Notes under the pieces: generated by a model
Databases searched by the model: none
What the model was told of the DNA's origin: nothing
What the model saw: only the letters and a program-made list of their open reading frames with translations
From: an uncultured Treponema sp.
Lineage (GTDB): Bacteria > Spirochaetota > Spirochaetia > Treponematales > Treponemataceae
Length of the DNA stretch: 44,699 nucleotides
Assembly (NCBI GenBank): GCA_910584475.1
Contig: CAJUBD010000008.1
Location: forward strand, 110,223 to 154,921
Direction: 5' to 3'
Shown: positions 13,831 through 21,065 of the stretch, in pieces
How the letters are laid out: each line of letters starts with the position of its first letter
How positions within the stretch are numbered: position 1 is the first letter of the stretch
Position numbers and translations under genes: made by a program

Positions 13831-16800
13831 ATGAAACTAAAAGCAATTGCCCCTATTATTCTCTTTGTCTTATGCGCAGGTATGTATGCGCAATCAGAAA
13901 ATGATGCGAGTTATTTTTATTCAAAAGGAAATGAATTCTACGATGCTGGAGACTACGATTCTGCGATTGAGTATTACAAAAAAGCAATTCCGCTTTATGA
14001 AAAGAAATATGGCGTGAATAGTATGTCCACGGCAAGTTGTTATAGTTTTATCGGATATTCATATTTGGAAAAGGGTGAAGATGACAGTGCAATACTGTAT
14101 TTGAAAAAAGCAATTGCGATGTATGAATCTCCGCAATGTGATATTCTTGGTGCTACAGATAAGTATTATGAACTTGGTGGAATTTTTTTTCGTAAAGCCG
14201 AATACGATTTCGCGATTGAGTATTACAAAAAGGCTTTGCCGCTTTGTGAAAAAAAATACGGCATGAATGATATGTACACGGCGAATTGTTATAGTTTTCT
14301 CGGCTATTCATATTTAGAAAAGGGTGAAATAAATGCCGCACTTCCATATTGTCAAAAGGCACTAAAAGTTTTTGAAAGTTCAAATGACAATATTTATTTT
14401 GCCGCAAATGTATACCACTATATCGGTACTGCATACGATAAAAATGAAGAATATGACAAAGCAATTTCATATTATGAAAAGGCACTTGTGATTAGAAAAA
14501 CAAAAGAAGGAAAAAACGAAAAAGAAGAAGCAAAGTTGTACCGCAGTATAGGAAGATTGTATGTAGTAAAAACTGATTTCAATGAAGCATTGAAAAACCT
14601 TGAAAAGGCATTCGAAATTATGGAGAGAATCGGAGCGCAAGAAAGCAGAGATTTTGTAGGAATGTGCGACGATATCGGTGCATATTATTTTGAAACAGGC
14701 GAGTTTGAAACCGCGCTTGAGTGGAATGAAAAAGCCTATGACCTCCTTTCAAAATTCTATGATAATGATATTGACATGAAAGAAATTTTACTTACAAACA
14801 GAGGCGCAGTATACAGGTCGATGAATAATAATGAAGAAGCCGAAAAGTGTTATAAGATGGCATTGGAAATTGCCCTAAATATTTACGGAGAGAACAGCAG
14901 AAAAACAGCAACTTGTTATTTTAACATAGCGGATATTTACAAATCGAAAGGAGACTATGACAGGGCGATTTCGCATTATGAAAAAACGATAGAAATAATA
15001 AAATCACTTTTTTGGGAAAAACACGATTTAGTGGCAAAATCTTACAACTCCATAGGTCGAATTTATAGGTCAAAAGATGACTATGACTTGGCATTAAGTT
15101 ATTTTAATAAAGCAGTGGAAATGTATGTCTCTCTTTTTGGAGAAAACAACAGATTAGCCGTGCAATACTATTCAGACATTGGAAGCATCTACTCAAATAA
15201 AAAGCAATATCAAAAGGCTTTTGAGTGCTACTATAAAGCGTGCAAAATTGTTGAAAAACTTCCTGGCGACAATACTGACTTGATGGCAGATTTATGGGAA
15301 AGTTGTTCAATAATTAAAAGTGCTGAAGGAAACAGAGAACAAGCCATAAAAATGGAAAAAATTGCCCTTGAACTGTACAAGAAAAAATATGGAGACTTGA
15401 ATACACAAACATCAAATGCATATATGCAACTTGCCATTTCCTGTGCGGGTAATCTTAGAACAGAAGAGGCTATAGAATATTACAGAAAAGCCTTTGAAGG
15501 TTATCGAGTGAATAGAAATTATGCGTCGATTTTGTCCAACCTAAAGATGATTATAGAAAATGCGCGTCTTTATCGTCTTGACGAACACCCTGAATTTATC
15601 AGCGAAACTTTGGATCTTTTTTCACAAACCCTTGAATGCACTCGCTTTGATTTGCAGTCGATAAAGCAGGAAATTCTTTTTGACTTTCTTCCTTTGTATT
15701 ATTATGGCGTTGACTTTGAGGCAAAAAACGGAAATCCGTATAAAGCGTTTGAATATTCGGAATCCTTGCGAAGCCGGGGATTTTTGGATCAAATTGGAAC
15801 AGAGGCGGCATTTAAACTAAACGGCATAACGGACGCAGAAAGAGCAGATGCGAAAAACCTTTTGAAGCAAATTTCCGATGCGCGAAACAAAATGGAAACG
15901 CAAAACTCGCTTCCTGACGAAGAGAGGAATCAAAACTTGATTTCAAAGGCAGTCACAGAACTTTTTGACGCTGAAAAGAAACTTGAAAATTTGGAAGAGT
16001 CCATCAGCAAACGCCTTCCTAAGTACACGCAGCTTCGCAATCCGAAACCAATTTCGGCGAAAACGGCACAAAAATGGTGTGGCAACGGAAAGGTGATTTT
16101 GGAATATGTACTGAAAAATCAGGAAATGGAGAAAGCAATAAGTTCAGAGTTCAATGAAAAATACGATTTTAAATCATATTGCATTGTCATCACAAAAAAA
16201 ACGATTGTGGCAATTCCGCTTGATGAAAGTTTTGATTATGCGGGTGCGGTTACAAAACTCCGTGAAAACATCATCCCGAAAAACGCGCGTGCGAAACCTG
16301 CGCCAGAAGTTGTCTTTGAAGATGTTCGAAATGAATTGTATGAAAAATTGATAGAGCCGGTGATTCCATATATAAAAGGGAAAAGTCAAATTCTAATTGT
16401 GCCGGACGGAAGCCTTTCATTTCTTCCATTTGATGCGCTGCGGAATAGCGAAAATGAGAAAATGCTGTGCGAACAGTATGCCGTATCGTTGTCTCCGTCT
16501 GTTTCTGTGAGCATGATTTCGGATGCTTCCCGCGCAAAAGAATTGAAAATGCTTGCTTTCGGCGGCGCATGGTACGATTCAACGCTTTCTTCGGAAGAAC
16601 ATCGGCGGACTTTTGACGAAACGGATGCAAGCAGAGGACAGAAGCGTGGATTTCAACTGATAAATTTTGAACTGGAATATTCTGACAATGTGCAAAAAGC
16701 GGCAATATATAAGGCGATTCAAGAAAACGGTCCTGCCGAATATTTCAATCAGAAGAACTTACGATGGATGGATTTGCCCGGAACGCTTTCTGAGTTGAAT

Positions 16801-17358
16801 TCATTGAAAGGAAACATTTTTACAGGAAGCAAGTATCACGAATATACGCAGGAAAATGCGACGGAATTCAATCTGAAATCTCTTTCAAAAGATGGCACTC
16901 TTGCAAAATATTCTGTATTGCATTTTGCTTGTCACGGATATTTTGACAGGTCGTTCGCGGAGTTGTCAAGCATTTTATTTTCAGAGGTGTCTGGAAAGTT
17001 GGGCGACACTTCTTCTAACGATGGGTATCTGACTATCCCGGAAGTTTCTGAGCTAAACCTTGATGCTGATATGGTATGCCTTTCTGCCTGCGAGACAGGG
17101 CTTGGCGAAGTGAAAGTTGGAGATGGAATGACAGGTTTGAACCGCGCGTTTATGGTTGCGGGTGCGCGTCATGTGGGCGTAACGCTGTGGAGCGTGGACG
17201 ATGAGGCGACGGCGGAATTTATGGCGAGTATGTACAAAAAAGTTGAAAGGAACGGCATGACTTATGAGCAGGCATATCGCCGCACAAAGGCTGAATTCCA
17301 AAGGAGCGAAGATTATTCGCATCCGTATTATTGGTCGGCGTTTGTGTTATATGAATAA
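13831..17358 (+). CDS. Exported TPR-CHAT (caspase-like) protease
   Basis: 1175 residues from the ATG at 13831, with TAAGGA 8 bases upstream. A signal peptide (MKLKAIAPIILFVLCAGMYA) is followed by about a dozen TPR units (residues ~20-560, e.g. YYKKAIPLYEKKYG, YSFLGYSYLEKGE), a helical linker and a C-terminal CHAT domain (~800-1175). The CHAT catalytic dyad is intact: His1035 in VLHFACHGYF and Cys1087 in CLSACETGLG, with the following GLNRAFMVAGARHV and LWSVDDEATAEFM segments typical of the family. CHAT proteases are clan CD relatives of caspases and separase, and the TPR part usually recognises partners. Export to the periplasm is unusual compared with the cytoplasmic CHAT proteins of defence systems. 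Codon use is AT-richer than in the flanking core genes. Confidence 0.88.
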   Translation: MKLKAIAPIILFVLCAGMYAQSENDASYFYSKGNEFYDAGDYDSAIEYYKKAIPLYEKKYGVNSMSTASCYSFIGYSYLEKGEDDSAILYLKKAIAMYESPQCDILGATDKYYELGGIFFRKAEYDFAIEYYKKALPLCEKKYGMNDMYTANCYSFLGYSYLEKGEINAALPYCQKALKVFESSNDNIYFAANVYHYIGTAYDKNEEYDKAISYYEKALVIRKTKEGKNEKEEAKLYRSIGRLYVVKTDFNEALKNLEKAFEIMERIGAQESRDFVGMCDDIGAYYFETGEFETALEWNEKAYDLLSKFYDNDIDMKEILLTNRGAVYRSMNNNEEAEKCYKMALEIALNIYGENSRKTATCYFNIADIYKSKGDYDRAISHYEKTIEIIKSLFWEKHDLVAKSYNSIGRIYRSKDDYDLALSYFNKAVEMYVSLFGENNRLAVQYYSDIGSIYSNKKQYQKAFECYYKACKIVEKLPGDNTDLMADLWESCSIIKSAEGNREQAIKMEKIALELYKKKYGDLNTQTSNAYMQLAISCAGNLRTEEAIEYYRKAFEGYRVNRNYASILSNLKMIIENARLYRLDEHPEFISETLDLFSQTLECTRFDLQSIKQEILFDFLPLYYYGVDFEAKNGNPYKAFEYSESLRSRGFLDQIGTEAAFKLNGITDAERADAKNLLKQISDARNKMETQNSLPDEERNQNLISKAVTELFDAEKKLENLEESISKRLPKYTQLRNPKPISAKTAQKWCGNGKVILEYVLKNQEMEKAISSEFNEKYDFKSYCIVITKKTIVAIPLDESFDYAGAVTKLRENIIPKNARAKPAPEVVFEDVRNELYEKLIEPVIPYIKGKSQILIVPDGSLSFLPFDALRNSENEKMLCEQYAVSLSPSVSVSMISDASRAKELKMLAFGGAWYDSTLSSEEHRRTFDETDASRGQKRGFQLINFELEYSDNVQKAAIYKAIQENGPAEYFNQKNLRWMDLPGTLSELNSLKGNIFTGSKYHEYTQENATEFNLKSLSKDGTLAKYSVLHFACHGYFDRSFAELSSILFSEVSGKLGDTSSNDGYLTIPEVSELNLDADMVCLSACETGLGEVKVGDGMTGLNRAFMVAGARHVGVTLWSVDDEATAEFMASMYKKVERNGMTYEQAYRRTKAEFQRSEDYSHPYYWSAFVLYE

Positions 17359-17378
17359 ATATAAGGAGATATATTTTT

Positions 17379-18068
17379 ATGTCTATGCATTGGAAACGGC
17401 GCAGAAATATTTCCCGCAAAGAATATGACGGTTGCTTTCAAAAGCACGAAGTACAAGCAGGTGCGGGTCAAGCAGAAAACAAAAGCAAACTCGAAAAAGC
17501 CTACGAGCAGGCGGCAAAAATCCGCGAGTTTGAAATCAGTCTTTACTGGAAACGCGCCACTTATTTTTGGGCGTTCATTGTTTCAATTTACACGGCGTTC
17601 TTCAGTGTGCAAAAAGAATTTCATTATAATGAAGATAATGTATTCATACATGGCACAATTCCTTTGCTTGTTCTTTCTGCTCTTGGATTTTTCTTTTGCC
17701 TTGCATGGCTTTGTTCGAGCTACGCTTCCAAGCATTGGCAGGAAAACTGGGAAAATCACATCGACTTGTTGGAAGATTATGTTACAGGCCCGCTTTATAA
17801 AATCTATAGTGCGGGTAGGTCATTCTCAGTTTCAAAAATAAACATCGCGGCGGGGTGGGTTGTCTGCATTTGTTCAGCAGGACTGCTTGTATTTGAGATT
17901 GTCGCGTTCTGCGAAAAATTGAATGGTTTGTCGCGCCTTTGTTTTTTCGTTGTGATTTTTGGACTTGTCGTTGGCGAAGTGGTGGCTTTTTGTGTGTGGG
18001 CAAAGGGCAACAATAAGGATTCAGATGAAATAGAATTTGACCGCAAAGTTTATGAGAGTGAAAAATGA
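17379..18068 (+). CDS. RipA-like multi-pass membrane protein, copy 2
   Basis: A 229-residue paralogue of the protein at 11697-12443. It shares REFEISLYWKRATYFWAF, IVSIYTAFF, WQENWENHIDLLED and SFSVSKIN, and the same order of N-terminal cytoplasmic helix, two TM segments, soluble block and two further TM segments. AAGGAG lies 11 bases before the ATG, 20 bases after the CHAT stop codon, so it is almost certainly co-transcribed with the protease. Its stop overlaps the next ATG by 4 bases. The N-terminal 40 residues are basic and differ from copy 1. Confidence 0.75.
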   Translation: MSMHWKRRRNISRKEYDGCFQKHEVQAGAGQAENKSKLEKAYEQAAKIREFEISLYWKRATYFWAFIVSIYTAFFSVQKEFHYNEDNVFIHGTIPLLVLSALGFFFCLAWLCSSYASKHWQENWENHIDLLEDYVTGPLYKIYSAGRSFSVSKINIAAGWVVCICSAGLLVFEIVAFCEKLNGLSRLCFFVVIFGLVVGEVVAFCVWAKGNNKDSDEIEFDRKVYESEK

Positions 18069-18595
18069 AAGAGAAAAGTTTGCCCATTGTGTTTTTTGTT
18101 TGTATGGGAATATTGCTTGCATTTTTGTACGGTATAGTTGAATTGGGAGGATTGGGAATGGAAATATGGGAGAAAGTGATTGTTTCAATAATTATTGGAG
18201 GAATTATAGCATTTGTAGGTTTTGCAATTTGGAAAACTCCAGCTTCACGCAAAGACGCAAATATCTATTTTGATGAAACCCTGCTACCTCCTGATGCAAA
18301 AAATATTTTTGTATTGAAAGAAAACTTAAACAGCAAAACAACAAAGACGAGTAAGATGGCGAAAGAAATTGATGCAGACGCGGTAGTTTATCTTTGCGAA
18401 GGATGTCTTGAATTTTTCGATTTTTCCACAGCCTTAAAGTATATTTACTTTGCTTGTGCAGAACCAAAAATCGAAAAATCATTTTACAAAAAACTTGTCG
18501 AAGATGATGTGCGAATTATTCTTTGCAACGGAAACTCATTGAAAATTGTTGACAATAAAGGAAAAACTTTAACTGAAGTTTCTTCCTTAACATAA
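18065..18595 (+). CDS. Small two-TM protein with soluble C-terminal domain
   Basis: 176 residues. Two hydrophobic segments (about 7-28 and 38-57) are followed by a soluble domain with motifs DANIYFDETLLPPDAKN, YIYFACAEPKIEKS and VRIILCNGNSLKIVDN. It is translationally coupled to the RipA-like gene (ATGA overlap). It is the intact counterpart of the frameshifted gene at 12436-12974, so the pair forms a conserved two-gene module. I do not recognise the family. Confidence 0.65.
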   Translation: MKEKSLPIVFFVCMGILLAFLYGIVELGGLGMEIWEKVIVSIIIGGIIAFVGFAIWKTPASRKDANIYFDETLLPPDAKNIFVLKENLNSKTTKTSKMAKEIDADAVVYLCEGCLEFFDFSTALKYIYFACAEPKIEKSFYKKLVEDDVRIILCNGNSLKIVDNKGKTLTEVSSLT

Positions 18596-18679
18596 GCAAA
18601 AAGATGCGTCGAATAAAATCAATGTTTCATGGGAAATAAATATTTTCACAAAATAAACAAATAAAAGGAGTAAAGGCAA

Positions 18680-19009
18680 ATGTATTGTACTAATTGCGGA
18701 AAGGAAATCGAAGGCGGGGCGAAGTTCTGCCCTGAATGCGTGGCGGCGATAGAAGCGAAAACTGCTGTACCTTCCGAATGCTCACGAAAAAGCCGAACGG
18801 TCGCGGCACTACTGGCATTCTTTTTGGGGTATCTTGGAATCCACCGCTTCTATGTGGGGAAAGTGGGAACTGGAATCTTGCAGATTCTCTTGACATGCTG
18901 TTTCGGGCTTGGGGCAATCTGGGCACTGATAGATTTCATCATCATACTTTGCGGAAACTTCAAGGACGGAGAGGGCAAGTTCGTCTCTTCATGGGAAGCG
19001 AAGTATTGA
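18680..19009 (+). CDS. Zinc-ribbon plus TM2-domain membrane protein
   Basis: 109 residues. The N-terminal zinc ribbon has CxxC pairs (YCTNCGKEIEGGAKFCPEC). The C-terminal TM2 domain has two TM helices joined by a short turn with the signature AFFLGYLGIHRFYVGKVGTG, then ILQILLTCCFGLGAIWALIDFIIIL. AAAGGAG precedes the ATG by 10 bases. Such small proteins recur near membrane stress and accessory clusters; no specific function is known to me. Confidence 0.85.
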   Translation: MYCTNCGKEIEGGAKFCPECVAAIEAKTAVPSECSRKSRTVAALLAFFLGYLGIHRFYVGKVGTGILQILLTCCFGLGAIWALIDFIIILCGNFKDGEGKFVSSWEAKY

Positions 19010-19060
19010 CAAGAAAAAAGCGGCAAGACTTCGGAAAATTTTTTTATACAGGAGAAAATC

Positions 19061-19597
19061 ATGAAAAGGAAATGCGCACTTTTTGCAATCTTGGCTTTGT
19101 CCGCGAGCCTTGCGTTCGGCGAGGTTTTGGTGGCGGTGGACGGAGTGAGCGCTTCGGATGTGGTAGATGTTTTCATCGAGAAAATCGGCGAACTTCCGTT
19201 CGGCTATTGCCAAGTCTATTTTCTGCCGAGCAAAGAACCATTCTTTAAAACTTATGACGGATATGATGACAGCCATGAATGCTATTTTCTGACTCTTGAA
19301 GTTCCATTCGGCTCTATTTGCACAGACAATTTTACCGAACGCTCGGAACGATACAAAAGCCCTTTCATCAAGCATGACATAAGGTCACAAAAAGGACGTT
19401 TGGGATTTGCCAACGAGATGGTTTCGGCCATAGAATCCTATCCGACGGATTTTGAGATTGACGAGAAAAATCCCGACTATGCAGGAGAAGAGGCGGCGGC
19501 ATTCAAGAGGCTTATGAGTCGCCTGTCCGAAGAAGAGAGGACCGCCTACAAGCGGCTTATGAATTTCTTTGAGCAACTGGCGAAAATGCTGAAATGA
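19061..19597 (+). CDS. Secreted protein of unknown function
   Basis: 178 residues with a signal peptide (MKRKCALFAILALSASLAFG) and a good Shine-Dalgarno (CAGGAGAAAATC). The mature part has an N-terminal mixed region (VDGVSASDVVDVFIEKIGELP), several aromatic residues, and a helical C-terminus (AAAFKRLMSRLSEEERTAYK). No family is recognised. It closes the accessory cluster and is probably periplasmic. Confidence 0.6.
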   Translation: MKRKCALFAILALSASLAFGEVLVAVDGVSASDVVDVFIEKIGELPFGYCQVYFLPSKEPFFKTYDGYDDSHECYFLTLEVPFGSICTDNFTERSERYKSPFIKHDIRSQKGRLGFANEMVSAIESYPTDFEIDEKNPDYAGEEAAAFKRLMSRLSEEERTAYKRLMNFFEQLAKMLK

Positions 19598-19764
19598 ATT
19601 GTTTTGCGGGAATCGCGCAAGCGCACGAATCAATTATTTCCTTAAAAGTTAAGCACCTTAGGAAATCTCAATTTCCGAGGATGCCTAATTCGTCCACGCG
19701 AGTTTGCAGAACTTCGCCGCCAAGAACGCGAATCGCACTTGCTTGGCATTTTACTTGCCCATTT
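19598..19764. repeat. Partial structured repeat after the secreted orphan
   Basis: A hairpin at about 19645-19693 has outer stem TTAGGCA/TGCTTAA (minus strand), conserved internal text CCTCGGAAATTGAGATTTCC and flank TCCTTAA. It matches hairpin 1 of the four-hairpin element family (compare 28931-28977). The remaining hairpins are not clear, so this looks like a decayed or partial copy. Confidence 0.5.
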
Positions 19765-20442
19765 TCAATACATCCTTTTTGCATAGGCTTTCGCCTTTAT
19801 CAAGTCGTATATCTTGTTCGGCAGGACTTTTGAACTTGACACAGTGGCAGGAATCATTTTTGAAACTCTCAACGCCTCCGCCACAAATTGGGAGCAAAAG
19901 AACGCGTTTTTGATTTTGAACGGAATGTGGATCATTGCCAATATCAAGCCCATGAGATTGTATTTGTATTTTTTCTGATTGACCTTTACACGATAAATAA
20001 ATTTCTTTATTTTCTGATATACGAGTTCAGTGACTTTTATGCGGTAAACTGTGCCGTAAATTCGCCCCTTATTTTTCGGCAACGAAGAAAGTATCAACTT
20101 TCGAGTTGCTGAAAAAGTCGTTTCACAATGAAATGATAAACGACATAAAATAGTCTGAGTTTTCGCAGAAAACTCAGATTAAAATCAGCAACGCAATTTT
20201 AGTTGCTGATTTTAAATGTCCGTCCTTTTTCCGCCATTGTTCGGTTTTTCAATTCTGAATCCCTTTGTGGAAAAACTGTAGAATGTGTCTTTTTCCTCGC
20301 CAAGTCCTATGGAAGCGTGCGTGAATCCTTTTCCAGTGAGGCAATAAAGAAAATAAGATGGCTTGTCAAAGTGTCGTGTGAGAAGAATGTTTATGAATCT
20401 TCTTGCTTCTTTGTTTAAACGCTCTGCTTTTTCTTTGTTTTC
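19765..20442 (-). pseudogene. Papain-like cysteine peptidase gene split by a structured element
   Basis: On the minus strand, 20442-20212 encodes the N-terminal half (EARRFINILLTRHFDKPSYF ... GKGFTHASIGLGEE ... FYSFSTKGFRIEKP), containing the His of the THASIG motif. The C-terminal half, 20071-19765, reads GRIYGTVYRIKVTELVYQK ... KYKYNLMGLILAMIHIPFK ... AFFCSQFVAEAL, containing the Cys of FFCSQFVAE. Both halves match the layout of permuted papain-like (YiiX/YebB-type) peptidases as I know them. Between them lies a ~146-bp four-hairpin element (20072-20217) that brings a TAA at once. An ATG in the right frame is also missing at the 5' end, so the gene is dead. Confidence 0.72.
20072..20217 (+). 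mobile_element. Four-hairpin structured element, copy A (inside a peptidase gene)
   Basis: Order of hairpins: H1 TTTTTCGGCAAC/GTTGCTGAAAAA with inner GAAAGT-ATCA-ACTTTC; H2 GTCGTTT/AAACGAC with loop CACAATGAAATGAT; H3 CTGAGTTTTC-GCA-GAAAACTCAG; H4 TTAAAATCAGCAAC/GTTGCTGATTTTAA with loop GCAATTTTA. It separates the two halves of a peptidase gene, so its ends can be placed to within a few bases. It has no coding capacity. Confidence 0.75.
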
Positions 20443-20575
20443 TCATATGTTTATTTCATCTTGATATTTTTAATCTTTACATTTTAGACAACAGATTGAA
20501 ATGAAAGTTGCCATTCATAATTCCATTGCTTTTGTTTTTCTTTTTTCTTGAAATGTTGTATAATAGTTTTTCGTT
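20443..20575. other. AT-rich gap upstream of the chimeric relic
   Basis: Very AT-rich, with poly-T/poly-C pyrimidine runs. I see no gene. A TATAAT-like sequence (about 20557-20563) precedes the ATG at 20576, without a clear -35 at the right distance. Confidence 0.4.
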
Positions 20576-20992
20576 ATGGAATCTGCATTACGATTGTTTG
20601 CAAAAGCCTTCCCCCTCCTCGCATCCGCGCTGTTTGTTTCTTGCGTTCGCGTTCCCGAAATGTCGCGTGAGGAAATCGATGCCACCCGAGAAAAAAGCAA
20701 CGAAGAATTTTTTACCGCCACGGTTTCAAAGCCTTATCGCGGCGAGGAATTCGCGCCGGGTTTTGTCGGCGGCGTTTAGTACGACAGCATTATGGGCGAC
20801 CCGAAGACTTTCAACCAACTTGTGACGGAACGCGACGGGCAGGACGCGGGTTTTTACCTTGTGAATGTCGGCTCGAAGCAATGGATAAAAAACTAGGAAT
20901 ATCACGAAGGGCTTTTGGAAGACCTTGTAAAATTTTTTATCAAATGGCTGGCAGAATATGACACTCTAAAGGAGGAGTGCAATGTTGGCTAA
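20576..20992 (+). pseudogene. Chimeric relic: lipoprotein SBP start fused to a RipA-like fragment
   Basis: The 5' part has a lipoprotein signal (LLASALFVSC) and text typical of oligopeptide-binding proteins (GEEFAPGFVGGV-stop-YDSIMGDPKTFNQLVTERDG), with TAG where Trp is expected. It then joins FYLVNVGSKQWIKN-stop-EYHEGLLED, almost base-for-base the copy-1 RipA-like gene (12070-12140), with a second TAG replacing Leu. A third tail (VKFFIKWLAEYDTLKEECNVG) follows before TAA at 20990. Two nonsense mutations and two junctions make this a dead mosaic. It shows that DNA from the cluster at 11.7 kb was duplicated here. Confidence 0.75.
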
Positions 20993-20999
20993 AATAAAT

Positions 21000-21026
21000 C
21001 AAAAAGAATGCGTCTTACCGCATCCC
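21000..21026 (-). terminator. Rho-independent terminator of the TPR gene
   Basis: On the minus strand GGATGCG-GTAAGA-CGCATTC is followed by a T run. It lies 40 bases after the stop of the TPR gene. Confidence 0.65.
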
Positions 21027-21065
21027 TTTTGATTTGAAAAACTTTGCCCTCTCCAAAATCGCGCC

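Noticed and set aside
20072..20217. Four-hairpin elements as integron attC sites
   Set aside because: Treponema denticola has a chromosomal integron, but these elements have four separate hairpins, no clear RYYYAAC/GTTRRRY box pair, lie inside a gene in one case, and no integrase is seen.
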